This document shows positions 8,601-16,810 of a stretch of 64,000 nt of DNA, in pieces (the first letter of the stretch is position 1; the number at the start of each line of letters is the position of its first letter). A model generated the notes under the pieces. It was not told the origin of the DNA, ran no database searches, and saw only the letters and a program-made list of their open reading frames with translations. A program made the position numbers and the translations under genes. Source of the DNA: Enterobacter chengduensis (GTDB lineage Bacteria > Pseudomonadota > Gammaproteobacteria > Enterobacterales > Enterobacteriaceae); assembly GCF_001984825.2 (NCBI RefSeq), contig NZ_CP043318.1:682001-746000 (forward strand), read 5' to 3'.

Positions 8601-11188
8601 AGCCTTTATCGTTTACCATCGAGTGCGCAAAAGCCTGCTTCACCTCGGCGGTGACGCACGGCGATATGACGATGGCCTGCTTTGCGGCCTGTCATCAGGT
8701 CATCAACTTCCTCTCGCGGGGCGATCATCTGGACGGGGTGCTGACCAGCATCGATCGCGGCCTGGCGTTCGTGCGGAAGACCCACTTCCAGGACGTGGAA
8801 GCCATTTTGATGGTGCAGCGCGGCTACGTTGAGTTTCTGCGCACGCCGGTCATCGGCACCTGGACCGCCTCGCAGGTCCTGCCGGAGGCGCTGCTTCCCG
8901 CGTCGCCGGAGCAGGCACCGGAGCAAACGTCGACCATGCTGTTCTGGTACTGGCTCTACCGCGGCATGGCGCACTTTACCTGCGGCGAATTTGCCCATGC
9001 GCAGGCGGATCTCGAGATGGCGGGCTGGTACGCGTGGTCTGCGCCGGGGCATATCCACCTGCTGGATTACCATCTCTACAGCGCGCTGGCGCTCTCCCGC
9101 CAGCTGACGCCGGAGACCTTTTCGGCGAATCACCGCCGCAGCATTCACGCCCACTACGACAAAATCGCCCTCTGGGCGCGCGTTAATCCCGGCACGTTCG
9201 CGGATAAAGAGGCCCTGATCTACGCCGAAATCGTGCGTCTGGACGGGATGAACAGCATTGCGTTGGAGCAGTATGAGAGGGCGGTCCGGCTGTCACGGGA
9301 GGGCGGGTTTAACCCGATCAACGCCCTGGCCCACGAGCTGGCGGGGCGCTTTTCGCTGGCCTGCGGCTACCCGACCGCCTCGGACGCGCACTTCCGCGGC
9401 GCAATTGCCGCCTGGGGGCGCGCCGGGGCGCAGGCGAAGGTGCGCCAGCTGGAGCAGGATTTCCCGCACCTGCTGGCCTCCGGGCAGGCCAGCGCCTACG
9501 ACACCGTGGCGTTCGCCCAGAATGAGACGATCCGCGATCTGCAGAGCGTGATCAAAGCCTCCCGCGCGCTGTCGGAAGAGATCAACCTTGAACGCTTAAT
9601 CGAAAACCTGATGACGCTGCTGCTTGAACGCGCCGGAGCGCAGCGCGGGCTGCTGCTTCGCGTGAACGAGAACCTGATCCCGGAGATCGAGGCCAGCGCC
9701 TGGACCAGCACCGAGGGCGTGCGGGTGCGGATCCTGAAAGACGTGCCGACGGCGACCGACATGCCCCTGTCGGTGCTGGCGGCGGTGATCCGTACCGGGC
9801 AGGAGATCCGCACCGGCAGGCCGGAGGAGTTCCATCCCTTCAGCCAGGATCCCTACCTGGTGACCTCGGGCGCGGCGGTGATGTGCGTCCCGATGTTCAA
9901 GCAGGCGCGGCTGGTGGGCGTGCTTTACCTGGAAAACCGCCTGATGCCGGAGGTCTTCACCGCCGAGCACTCGCGCGTGGTGAGCCTGCTGGGGGCGCAG
10001 GCTGCGGTCTCCCTGGAGACGGCGCGGCTGTACGCCGAGCTGCTGGCGGAGAACATTCAGCGCCGACGGGTGGAGAAAGAGCTGCGCGCCAGCCAGACGT
10101 CGCTGATGCTGGGCGAGCAGATCAGCCACACCGGCAGCTGGCGCTGGGAGCTGGAGCAGGATCTGATGTTCATGTCCGAAGAGTACGCCCGCATTCTCGG
10201 CCTGCCCGAGCAGCAAAAGATGATCTCCATGGCGGAGTTTTTGACCTTCGTCCATGAGGATGACTACGCCCGCATCAGCGCCATCGTCACCCAGAGCGTG
10301 CGCGAGGGGCTCTCCATGCGCGCGGAGTTTCGCATTAAGCGTACCGACGGCTCCACGCGCTATATCCTCGGCATCGGCGATCCGGTGGGCGTGGGCAGCG
10401 AGGTAAACGAGTACTACGGCATCATCACCGATATCACCAGCCAGCGCGCCGCGGAGGATGCCATGCGGGTGGCGCAGGCGGATCTGGCGCGGGTGTCGCG
10501 CGCCACCACCGTCGGGCAGCTGACCTCCTCTATCGCCCACGAGATCAACCAGCCGCTGATGTCGATCGTCTCGAACGCCGGGGCGAGCCTGCGCTGGCTC
10601 AACCGCGAGCCCGCCCGGCTGGATAAAGTGCGGGAAGGGCTGGAGGAGATCGCCGCGGAGGGCGCGCGGGCGGGGGAGATCATTCGCAGCATCCAGTCCC
10701 TGACGCGCAAGCAGGATCCGACCTTCGTGCGCATCGATCTGCACTACCTGATCCACCATATCATCGCGCTCTCCCGCAGCGAGCTGGAGCAGAGACACAT
10801 TAGCGTGGATTATCTTTTAAAGGCGCAGGACAGCTTTATCACCGGCGATAGCGTGCAGATCCAGCAGGTGCTGCTCAACCTGGTGATGAACGCGGTGGAG
10901 GCGATGGCCGAGGTGAAGGATCGCGCCTCCACCATCACCCTCAGCACGGCCAACGCGGACGGAAAAGTTATCGTGGAGATCGCCGATACCGGCAGCGGCA
11001 TTGAGCCCGAGCGTCTGGAGCAGATTTTTGACTCGTTTTACTCCACCAAGGCGCAGGGGATGGGCATGGGGCTGACCATCAGCGCCAGCATCATCGAACG
11101 CCACTGCGGGAAGCTGAGCGCGCGCCGCCGGGAGCCGTACGGCACCGTGTTTGCCTTTGCGCTGCCGCTGGCCGCGCAGGAAGGGTAA
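5606..11188 (+). CDS. Trifunctional kinase-like / AAA ATPase / PAS-GAF sensor histidine kinase
   Basis: This very large (1860-residue) sensor has a Ser/Thr-kinase-like domain at about 30-290 with HGDIKPGS (146-153). An AAA domain follows, with Walker A GGPSGIGKS (348-356) and Walker B LVLDDLQW (477-484), then a long helical region to about 1300. GAF is at about 1320-1480 and PAS at about 1500-1615. The C-terminus is a histidine kinase with H1645 in SIAHEINQPL, N1762 in the N box and D1794 in DTGSGI. The kinase-like domain lacks key residues: DFG is SFG (166-168), no VAIK lysine is evident, and the catalytic-loop Asn is Ser, so it may be a pseudokinase. Its 3' end is three bases from the convergent FixJ-type regulator, its likely partner. 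Confidence 0.92.
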   Translation: MNEHEQPAFWPAQGNLHQGRVFVLKEDVMFTVLAQEGGIAWMHARHPHSGGSFIIATAVSDEEEERATRLLKNEFALRDVLQDGWAIRAVASTQYRGRFALVYAPFAFELLARRAGRAISGITRFIEMAIQICVPLRQMHLQNLIHGDIKPGSIFVHHDATCRLGSFGLSCSLSEAFSQTRLAVQGGTPAYMSPEHTTRTRRAVDCRSDLYSLGMVLYELLTGRLPFDLGEDDQTRWAHYHIASAPLAPDAIRPDVPGMLSTIILKLLEKHPDNRYQTVDGLIADLRRCQAMLTGEGEIAPFTPGQQDRTPAIHLADSLFAAHPQANDVIAAFERVRQSRVPELVTIGGPSGIGKSSIIATALKTLQQRTVLLAVGKVDQFSPSLPYGVLSSAFRTLTLHLLGLPADDVAKWKIRLSRALEGYEELAVSLVPELGLLLESKPRFSADTFSIDARARFSHMVLALVKTFASQGCPLVLVLDDLQWSDAASLQTLNALLMNCGAVPLLVVVAHRDIGSVADEALQALLVSLPEAAQNASEIVPQALSVRAVARWLATLFRTRSAATTDLATLIHEKTGGNPLFVHEFFRRIVDDGLVVHNKYQDRWHYDLQAIRARHYTENVVTLVLEQLEELPDETRRLLGSLACLGGTGEMEMICRVVGLSMAEMRYALHPAVMAQLIVLTGKAYSFTHDRVQEAAFALLDRHEKSHLHLTTASLLADAARQAAGNELLFRAVHHVTAALDSIQPAPQRQRFRELSLLAARRAKRSGDYLSALSYIQTARALGNAGTVSDFMLDIEEAGCEFALGHLARTRELCDAILGCPGALTEKALAANLLVEVYIRQSDSRLALEAALCWLGIFGIQIGRYPEDADCDEAWEQFCRRAGDAPQALFAPLSRMDNPETEAVMNLLYSASICASFICPRLHFLLLCRMMHLTLDHGITGASTTAMAWFGVLMGHRYAEYRLGFQYGTLARELVSRHGYDAFEAKTLLPLDQLSVWTQPLSFTIECAKACFTSAVTHGDMTMACFAACHQVINFLSRGDHLDGVLTSIDRGLAFVRKTHFQDVEAILMVQRGYVEFLRTPVIGTWTASQVLPEALLPASPEQAPEQTSTMLFWYWLYRGMAHFTCGEFAHAQADLEMAGWYAWSAPGHIHLLDYHLYSALALSRQLTPETFSANHRRSIHAHYDKIALWARVNPGTFADKEALIYAEIVRLDGMNSIALEQYERAVRLSREGGFNPINALAHELAGRFSLACGYPTASDAHFRGAIAAWGRAGAQAKVRQLEQDFPHLLASGQASAYDTVAFAQNETIRDLQSVIKASRALSEEINLERLIENLMTLLLERAGAQRGLLLRVNENLIPEIEASAWTSTEGVRVRILKDVPTATDMPLSVLAAVIRTGQEIRTGRPEEFHPFSQDPYLVTSGAAVMCVPMFKQARLVGVLYLENRLMPEVFTAEHSRVVSLLGAQAAVSLETARLYAELLAENIQRRRVEKELRASQTSLMLGEQISHTGSWRWELEQDLMFMSEEYARILGLPEQQKMISMAEFLTFVHEDDYARISAIVTQSVREGLSMRAEFRIKRTDGSTRYILGIGDPVGVGSEVNEYYGIITDITSQRAAEDAMRVAQADLARVSRATTVGQLTSSIAHEINQPLMSIVSNAGASLRWLNREPARLDKVREGLEEIAAEGARAGEIIRSIQSLTRKQDPTFVRIDLHYLIHHIIALSRSELEQRHISVDYLLKAQDSFITGDSVQIQQVLLNLVMNAVEAMAEVKDRASTITLSTANADGKVIVEIADTGSGIEPERLEQIFDSFYSTKAQGMGMGLTISASIIERHCGKLSARRREPYGTVFAFALPLAAQEG

Positions 11189-11191
11189 AGG

Positions 11192-11809
11192 TTACTCCGC
11201 AGGCTGGCTTTGGGTCAGGCGCTCAACGGCCCTGACCAGCTCCGCCACGGAGCGCACCTGCATTTTTTCCATCACCCGGCGGCGGTGCACCTTAACCGTG
11301 ATCTCGCTAACGCCCAGCTCGGCGGCAATTTGCTTGTTCAGCATGCCGCTTATCGCCAGCGTCAGCACCTCGTGCTCGCGCGGGGTAAGGGACATGTGGC
11401 GCTGCTTCAGGGCGAAGTGCGCTTTGCTGCGCTCGGCGTTGTTCTCCGCCAGCTGAAGCGCGGACTGAATGGCGTCGATCAGCGCGGCGGATTCCACGGG
11501 CTTGGTGAGAAATTCATAAGCGCCGCCTTTGATGGCGCGCACCGACATCGGGATGGTGCCGTGGCCGGTAAGAAAAATAATCGGGATCTCGCGTCCGCTG
11601 TCCTTGAGCGCGTCAGCCACCTCGAAGCCCGAGATAGCGGGCATTTGCATATCGAGGATCACGCACGAGGGCAGATCCTCAAAGCGGTGCTGAAGAAACG
11701 CCTCTGCCGATGAAAAGCCCATGGCGTCTATATCTGCGGATTCCAGCAGGCCGAGAACGGACTGCCTGACCGCGTCGTCGTCGTCAACCACATATACAAT
11801 GTGTTCCAT
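11192..11809 (-). CDS. FixJ/NarL-type response regulator with LuxR HTH
   Basis: This 205-residue regulator has a receiver (acidic DDDD at 9-12, phospho-acceptor D53 in VILDMQMP, T81, K103) joined to a C-terminal LuxR helix-turn-helix (LTPREHEVLTLAISG ... LGVSEITVKVHRRRV). It resembles the FixJ/TodT/StyR group. It is convergent with the large histidine kinase, whose H1645 is the plausible phosphate donor. The target promoter is probably the divergent region at 3748-3965 (inference). Confidence 0.9.
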   Translation of the reverse strand: MEHIVYVVDDDDAVRQSVLGLLESADIDAMGFSSAEAFLQHRFEDLPSCVILDMQMPAISGFEVADALKDSGREIPIIFLTGHGTIPMSVRAIKGGAYEFLTKPVESAALIDAIQSALQLAENNAERSKAHFALKQRHMSLTPREHEVLTLAISGMLNKQIAAELGVSEITVKVHRRRVMEKMQVRSVAELVRAVERLTQSQPAE

Positions 11810-11991
11810 TCACCGCCCCGGTGCTGAGTTCACTGTCGAGAATATAAACACGTCTCCTGACGTAAGAGACTGTTTCTGCTGGCTTTCATCTTAACACATT
11901 AACTATCATTATCATTTAACAATATGATAACCGTATGAAGAGGAAGTATAGCGAGCCGTAGCCGGGGCGGTTAAGTAACGAAACACTGATT

Positions 11992-12378
11992 TTATGCACC
12001 AACAAGCTCAATGCGGTTGCCGTCCGGATCCGCAATCACCGCTTCATAGAAGCCGTCCCCGGTCATACGCGGGGCGCTGAGCAGCGTGCCGTTTTCCTGT
12101 GCCCGCTCGGCCATGGTATCGACCTGCGCTTTGCTGCCGACGTTGATGGCGATATGCGCCCAGCCGATAAACTCCGGGTGCGACGGGGCGTCGGGCAACT
12201 CCGGCAGGGTCATCAGCTCGACGGTCGGCCCGTTATCCAGCGTAATAAAGTGCGATTCAAACCCCGGACGATTTTTACTGACGTAGCGTTCATTGCTGCG
12301 GCCACCAAACACCGTTTGCCAGAACTGAACCTGTGCATCAAGGCTTCGGGTCCAGAGTGCGACGTGTGCAATATTCAT
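11992..12378 (-). CDS. VOC family (glyoxalase-fold) protein
   Basis: This 128-residue single vicinal-oxygen-chelate protein has paired beta-alpha-beta-beta-beta modules: NIAHVALWTRSLDAQVQFWQ at the start and DPDGNRIELVGA at the end. Candidate metal ligands are His in HVALW, the HIAINV histidine and the final Glu. The start at 12378 (MNIAH) is chosen because CGAGGGTT lies just upstream and the fold begins here; the longer opening from 12426 adds no conserved sequence. It diverges from the DeoR regulator 81 bases away. The substrate is unknown; lyase, dioxygenase or resistance roles are all possible. Confidence 0.8.
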   Translation of the reverse strand: MNIAHVALWTRSLDAQVQFWQTVFGGRSNERYVSKNRPGFESHFITLDNGPTVELMTLPELPDAPSHPEFIGWAHIAINVGSKAQVDTMAERAQENGTLLSAPRMTGDGFYEAVIADPDGNRIELVGA

Positions 12379-12459
12379 AATAACCCTCGTTGTGTGCATT
12401 GCGCGGTTATGCAACATTATGCGCATTGATACTCGATTAAACTTTGCCAGGAACTACTC

Positions 12460-13230
12460 ATGCTCGATTATGCTGCTTTTCCGGAACAACGACAAGCGCG
12501 GATCCGCCAGATCCTTCAGGCGCGCGGAAGGGTGGTTTGTACCGAGCTGGCGAGCCAGATGAACGTGTCAGAGCACACCATTCGCCGGGATTTACATGAA
12601 CTTAGCAAAGAAGGGATGTGTAAAAAGGTCTACGGCGGCGCGGTGCTGCAGCTGCCGGATGCGGGGAATTTTTCCAGCCGCGAACAGCAAATAAGTGCAG
12701 AAAAGAACACAATCGCGCATAAAGCAGCAGCGCTGGTTAAGCCTGGCGGCTGTATTTATATTGATGCGGGCACGACTAACCTGGCGCTGGCGAAAGCCCT
12801 TCCGGGGGATCTCCGCGTCACTGTGGTCACAAACTCCCCGGCGATTGCCGCGGAGCTGCTGCATCATCCGCTGTGCGAGCTCATCATGACCGGCGGGCAG
12901 ATCCAGCGGACGTCCGGCGGGGCGGTGGACGCCACGGCGACAGGCCAGATCCAGGGGATGATATTCGATCAGGCGTTTATCGGCGGCTGCGCGATGGACC
13001 CTGAAATGGGACTTACCGGGTTTGACTTTGCCGATTGCGCGTTCAAAAAAGTCGCGATTGCCCAGAGTAACCAGACCATCGTGGCCCTGACCGCCGATAA
13101 GCTTCCCGGCGTGGCGCGCTATGTCGTGGCGAAGAGTCGCGACATCGATATGCTGGTGGTGGACGCGGGGATAGAAAAGGGCGTTCTCGACGCGTTTGCG
13201 GCGCAGGACGTTTGCATTGTGTGCGCCTGA
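12460..13230 (+). CDS. DeoR family transcriptional regulator
   Basis: This 256-residue regulator has an N-terminal winged helix (ARIRQILQARGRVVCTELASQ, then MNVSEHTIRRDLHEL) and a C-terminal sugar-phosphate sensor domain. That domain shows YIDAGTTNLALAKAL and the Asp/Lys-rich DeoRC motifs (FDFADCAFKKVAI, LTADKLPG). It diverges from the VOC gene and lies 64 bases upstream of the ClpP-like gene. There is no sugar kinase or transporter beside it, so its target is not evident. Confidence 0.88.
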   Translation: MLDYAAFPEQRQARIRQILQARGRVVCTELASQMNVSEHTIRRDLHELSKEGMCKKVYGGAVLQLPDAGNFSSREQQISAEKNTIAHKAAALVKPGGCIYIDAGTTNLALAKALPGDLRVTVVTNSPAIAAELLHHPLCELIMTGGQIQRTSGGAVDATATGQIQGMIFDQAFIGGCAMDPEMGLTGFDFADCAFKKVAIAQSNQTIVALTADKLPGVARYVVAKSRDIDMLVVDAGIEKGVLDAFAAQDVCIVCA

Positions 13231-13294
13231 GGACTTTCACCGGTAAAACAGGCTACACTCAGGTTTTGAGCGCGACAAGCTGAAGGAAATAACA

Positions 13295-13897
13295 ATGCAC
13301 TACACACTGAAAGAGAGCGACAAGGAAAAAGCGGAAGGGTCAAACGGCGCGGGCGCTCTGCAGCAAAAACTGCTGGAGTCCCGTTCGATTGTGATCTCCG
13401 GTGAGATCAACCAGGAGCTGGCGCAGAAGGTGATCACCCAGATGATCCTGCTGCAAAGCGTCAGCAACGATCCGATTAAGCTGTACATCAACAGCCAGGG
13501 CGGCCACGTGGAAGCGGGTGACACCATCCACGACTTTATCAAATTCATCCGTCCGGAAGTGCACGTCATCGGCACCGGCTGGGTGGCGAGCGCGGGGATC
13601 ACCATCTTCCTGGCGGCGAAAAAAGAGCACCGTTATTCCCTGCCAAATACCCGCTTTATGATCCACCAGCCGCTGGGCGGCGTGCGCGGTCAGGCAACGG
13701 ACATTGAGATCGAAGCGCGCGAGATCATCCGCATGCTGGATCGCGTGAATAAGCTGATCGCCGACGCGACCGGCCAGCCGCTGGAAAAAGTGAAAAAAGA
13801 CACCGACCGCAACTTCTGGATGTCTCCGGCGGAAGCGCTGGACTACGGCATCGTGGGTAAACTGATTACCCATTATGACGAGCTGAAGCTGGACTAA
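13295..13897 (+). CDS. ClpP-like serine peptidase, second type
   Basis: This is a 200-residue ClpP-family protease subunit. The catalytic triad is readable as S99 (GWVASAGI), H124 (FMIHQPLGG) and D171 (KDTDRNFW), and the strand motif LYINSQGGHVEAG matches ClpP INSPGG. It lacks the longer N-terminal propeptide of housekeeping ClpP, and the residues around the serine differ (ASAG instead of ASMG). No Clp ATPase gene is beside it. It may form a tetradecamer alone or mix with ClpP. Good ribosome site (GAAGGAAATAAC) before 13295. Confidence 0.88.
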   Translation: MHYTLKESDKEKAEGSNGAGALQQKLLESRSIVISGEINQELAQKVITQMILLQSVSNDPIKLYINSQGGHVEAGDTIHDFIKFIRPEVHVIGTGWVASAGITIFLAAKKEHRYSLPNTRFMIHQPLGGVRGQATDIEIEAREIIRMLDRVNKLIADATGQPLEKVKKDTDRNFWMSPAEALDYGIVGKLITHYDELKLD

Positions 13898-13914
13898 GTT
13901 TTCGCGCCGCGTAC

Positions 13915-13950
13915 GTGTCGGGTGACGGCCTCGCCTTACCCGACCTACGC
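13915..13950. repeat. REP-like dyad
   Basis: GTCGGGT (13917-13923) and ACCCGAC (13938-13944) form a seven-base stem between the clpP-like stop and the roxA promoter. The loop and flanks (CGCCTTACCCGACCTACG) match the other REP elements in the window. Confidence 0.6.
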
Positions 13951-14032
13951 GTGCTGGTTTGACCCATGACAAGTTCCCCCGCCACCGTCTCCCCTATAAT
14001 CGCGCCTGTTTCCCCTCTCACTGGTGCTAACC

Positions 14033-15154
14033 ATGGCGTATCAACTGAACCTGAACTGGCCGGAATTTCTCGAAAAATACTGGCAAAAACAACCCGTCGT
14101 GCTGAAAAATGCCTTCCCGAATTTTGTCGACCCGATTACCCCGGACGAGCTGGCGGGGCTGGCGATGGAGCCGGAGGTCGATAGCCGTCTGGTGAGCCAT
14201 TTCAACGGCAAATGGCAGGCCAGCAACGGCCCGTTCGAGCACTTTGACGATCTGGGTGAAACCGGCTGGTCGCTGCTGGCGCAGGCGGTAAACCACTGGC
14301 ATATGCCTGCGGCGGAGCTGGTGCGTCCGTTCCGCGTCCTGCCGGACTGGCGTCTGGACGACCTGATGATCTCCTTCTCCGTGCCGGGCGGCGGCGTGGG
14401 GCCGCATATCGATCAGTACGACGTGTTTATCATTCAGGGGATGGGCAGCCGCCGCTGGCGCGTGGGCGACAGGCTGCCGATGCGCCAGTTCTGCCCGCAT
14501 CCCGCGCTGCTGCACGTCGATCCGTTCGAGCCGATCATCGACGAAGATCTTGCGCCGGGCGATATTCTCTACATCCCGCCAGGATTCCCGCACGACGGCT
14601 TTACCCATGAAACGGCGCTTAACTACTCTGTGGGCTTCCGCGGGCCGAACGGCCGCGATCTGATCAGCAGCTTCGCCGATTACGCGCTGGAAAACGATCT
14701 GGGCGGCGAGCACTACAGCGATCCGGATCTGACCTGCCGCGAACACCCGGGCCGCGTGGAGCAGTACGAGCTCGATCGCGTTCGTCAGATGATGATCGAG
14801 ATGATCAGCAAGCCGGATGATTTCACAAAATGGTTCGGCAGCTTTGTCTCCACGCCGCGTCACGAGCTGGATATCGCCGCCGCCGAGCCGCCTTACGCGC
14901 CGGAAGAGGTGCTGGACGCGCTGCAGGGCGGCGAAACGCTCTCTCGCCTGAGCGGCCTGCGCGTGCTGAACGTTAACGGCAGCTTCTTCATCAACAGCGA
15001 GCAGCTGGAGACGGTAGACGCGAAGGCGGCGGATGCGCTGTGCCGCTACACCGAACTCGGCCAGGCCGAGCTGGGCGATGCGCTGAAAAACCCGGCGTTT
15101 GTTGAAGAGCTTACCGGGCTGATTAACCAGGGTTACTGGTACTTCGACGAGTAG
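14033..15154 (+). CDS. roxA: RoxA-type ribosomal oxygenase (JmjC/cupin)
   Basis: This 373-residue 2-oxoglutarate/Fe(II) oxygenase is of the YcfD/RoxA family, which in E. coli hydroxylates an arginine of ribosomal protein L16. The iron ligands are H125, D127 (GPHIDQYD) and H187 (PGFPHDGF), at the same numbers as I recall for E. coli RoxA. A cupin core and a C-terminal winged-helix-like region follow. The start at 14033 (MAYQLNLNW) matches the family; upstream codons from 14024 do not. The locus is not the E. coli phoQ-ycfD one, so this could be a moved gene or a paralogue. A TATAAT box lies at 13995-14000. Confidence 0.82.
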   Translation: MAYQLNLNWPEFLEKYWQKQPVVLKNAFPNFVDPITPDELAGLAMEPEVDSRLVSHFNGKWQASNGPFEHFDDLGETGWSLLAQAVNHWHMPAAELVRPFRVLPDWRLDDLMISFSVPGGGVGPHIDQYDVFIIQGMGSRRWRVGDRLPMRQFCPHPALLHVDPFEPIIDEDLAPGDILYIPPGFPHDGFTHETALNYSVGFRGPNGRDLISSFADYALENDLGGEHYSDPDLTCREHPGRVEQYELDRVRQMMIEMISKPDDFTKWFGSFVSTPRHELDIAAAEPPYAPEEVLDALQGGETLSRLSGLRVLNVNGSFFINSEQLETVDAKAADALCRYTELGQAELGDALKNPAFVEELTGLINQGYWYFDE

Positions 15155-15166
15155 TGCGGCACGGTT

Positions 15167-15203
15167 TTCTCCCTCTCCCTGTGGGAGAGGGGTGGGGTGA
15201 GGG
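15167..15203. repeat. CCCTCTCCC stem-loop repeat
   Basis: CTCCCTCTCCC and GGGAGAGGGG form a strong hairpin followed by TGGGGTGAGGG, between the roxA and yjiR stops. It is one of at least seven copies in the window and probably ends both convergent transcripts. Confidence 0.7.
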
Positions 15204-15215
15204 CATCAGGCCGCA

Positions 15216-16634
15216 CTAGCCCTCCTCCATCGCAATCACAATCGCTTCACCCATCTTCCTCAACGCCTCGCGATGTTTCTCCGTCGGCGGCAGCGCCACG
15301 TTGATGCGCAGGCAGTTGCGGTACTTCCCGGAGGCGGAAAAGAGCGACCCGGCCGCGGCCTGGATCTTCAGTCGACACAGCTGCTTGCTGACGCACACCA
15401 TGTCCACCTTCTCCGGCAGCTCAACCCACAGCAGGAAGCTCCCCTGCGGGCGCGTGACGCAAATCTCCGCCGGAAAATACTGCCGCACCCAGCAGGTGTA
15501 GGTCTCCATATTCTGCTGATAAATCTGGCGCATACGGCGGACGTGGCGATGATAATGCCCGTCGCGAATAAACGCCGCCACCGCCATCTGGGTACCCGGC
15601 ACGTTAAACCCTCCGGCGGCGTATTTCATGTGCATCACCCGGTCGTAGTAGCGCCCCGGCACAATCCAGCCGACGCGCAGGCCCGGCGCCACGGTTTTGG
15701 TAAACGAGCTGCAGAGGATCACGCGGCCGTCGATATCCATAGAATGAATAGTGCGCGGGCGCGGGTACTCCGCCGCCAGCTCGCCGTAAATATCGTCCTC
15801 GACAATCACGATATCGTGCCGCTGGGCGAGGGCCAGCACCTGCTTTTTCCGCGCTTCCGGCATGATAAACCCGAGCGGGTTATTGCAGTTGGGCACCAGG
15901 ATCACCGCCTTGATCGGCCACTGCTCCAGCGCCAGTTCCAGCGCCTCGATGCTGATCCCGGTTTCGGGATCGGTGGGAATTTCAATCGCCTTGATGTCGA
16001 AGCCGCGCAGCATCTGCATGGTGCCGTGAAACGAGGGTGACTCCACCGCCACGATATCCCCCGGCTTGCATACCGAAAGCAGGGCGATCGACAGCGCGCC
16101 GTGGCAGCCGTTGGTGATAACAATCTCGTTCGCCGCCACGGTAGAGCCGCCGTCGAGCATCAGGCGGGCAATCTGCTCGCGCAGTTCCAGGCGTCCGTCG
16201 AGCACGTCATAGCTCAGCATCTCACCGGGATTATGCTGCGCGATGCGGCTCATCTCCCGCCACAGGGGCTTCAGGCTCGGCTGGTTAATGTCCGGCGAGC
16301 CGCCGCCAAAGGAGATCATCTCTTTGTCGGCGCGGGCGTCCAGCAGCATCATTACCTCATCCCACTGCGTAACGTCCACCGGGCGCTGCACCGGGCGGGT
16401 CATGGCCGGAACGGGCGGCTGGGCTTTACGCTGCGAAACAAAATAGCCGGAGCGCGGCTGGGGCGTGATCAGCTGGAGGTTTTCGAGGATCTGATAGGCC
16501 TGCTGTATGGTGCTGATGCTCACGCCGTGCTCCTGGCTCAGCGTGCGTACCGACGGCAGGCGTTCGCCGCTGCGATACAGCCCTTGTTCAATGCGTTCCG
16601 CCAGAAGGTTGGCCAGATGTTGATAGCGCGTCAT
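15216..16634 (-). CDS. yjiR: MocR family regulator YjiR
   Basis: This 472-residue regulator joins a GntR winged helix (residues 1-70; LPSVRTLSQEHGVSISTIQQAYQ) to a type-I aminotransferase-like domain that binds PLP. The PLP lysine is K313 in SSFTKTVAPGLRVGW, and PNCNNPLG and EDDIYGEL are fold motifs. The sequence is very close to E. coli YjiR as I know it. It diverges from yjiS as in E. coli, across a region with repeated ACAGAT boxes that are likely its operators. The effector and regulon are unknown. Confidence 0.93.
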   Translation of the reverse strand: MTRYQHLANLLAERIEQGLYRSGERLPSVRTLSQEHGVSISTIQQAYQILENLQLITPQPRSGYFVSQRKAQPPVPAMTRPVQRPVDVTQWDEVMMLLDARADKEMISFGGGSPDINQPSLKPLWREMSRIAQHNPGEMLSYDVLDGRLELREQIARLMLDGGSTVAANEIVITNGCHGALSIALLSVCKPGDIVAVESPSFHGTMQMLRGFDIKAIEIPTDPETGISIEALELALEQWPIKAVILVPNCNNPLGFIMPEARKKQVLALAQRHDIVIVEDDIYGELAAEYPRPRTIHSMDIDGRVILCSSFTKTVAPGLRVGWIVPGRYYDRVMHMKYAAGGFNVPGTQMAVAAFIRDGHYHRHVRRMRQIYQQNMETYTCWVRQYFPAEICVTRPQGSFLLWVELPEKVDMVCVSKQLCRLKIQAAAGSLFSASGKYRNCLRINVALPPTEKHREALRKMGEAIVIAMEEG

Positions 16635-16652
16635 GCTGTATCCTTTGTTTTA

Positions 16653-16757
16653 ACCATACAGATTATAAAACCAGTACAGATTGCGGCGATAATTGCCATG
16701 CAGATACCGTTTTAGCGGATCTGTATGGTAAACAAAAGGTGTTTTTGCATCTGTATT
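16653..16757. promoter_or_regulatory. Repeated ACAGAT boxes between yjiR and yjiS
   Basis: ACCATACAGATT (16653-16664) and CCAGTACAGATT (16671-16682) are direct repeats 18 bases apart just before yjiR. ATCTGTATGGT (16719-16729) and ATCTGTATT (16749-16757) are inverted copies nearer yjiS. MocR regulators such as PdxR are known to bind spaced direct repeats, so these are candidate YjiR operators controlling both genes. Confidence 0.55.
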
Positions 16758-16810
16758 GCGCAGGTCGATTTCCAGGATGATAACCCCACTGGCACAGTGA
16801 GGAGAGCATC

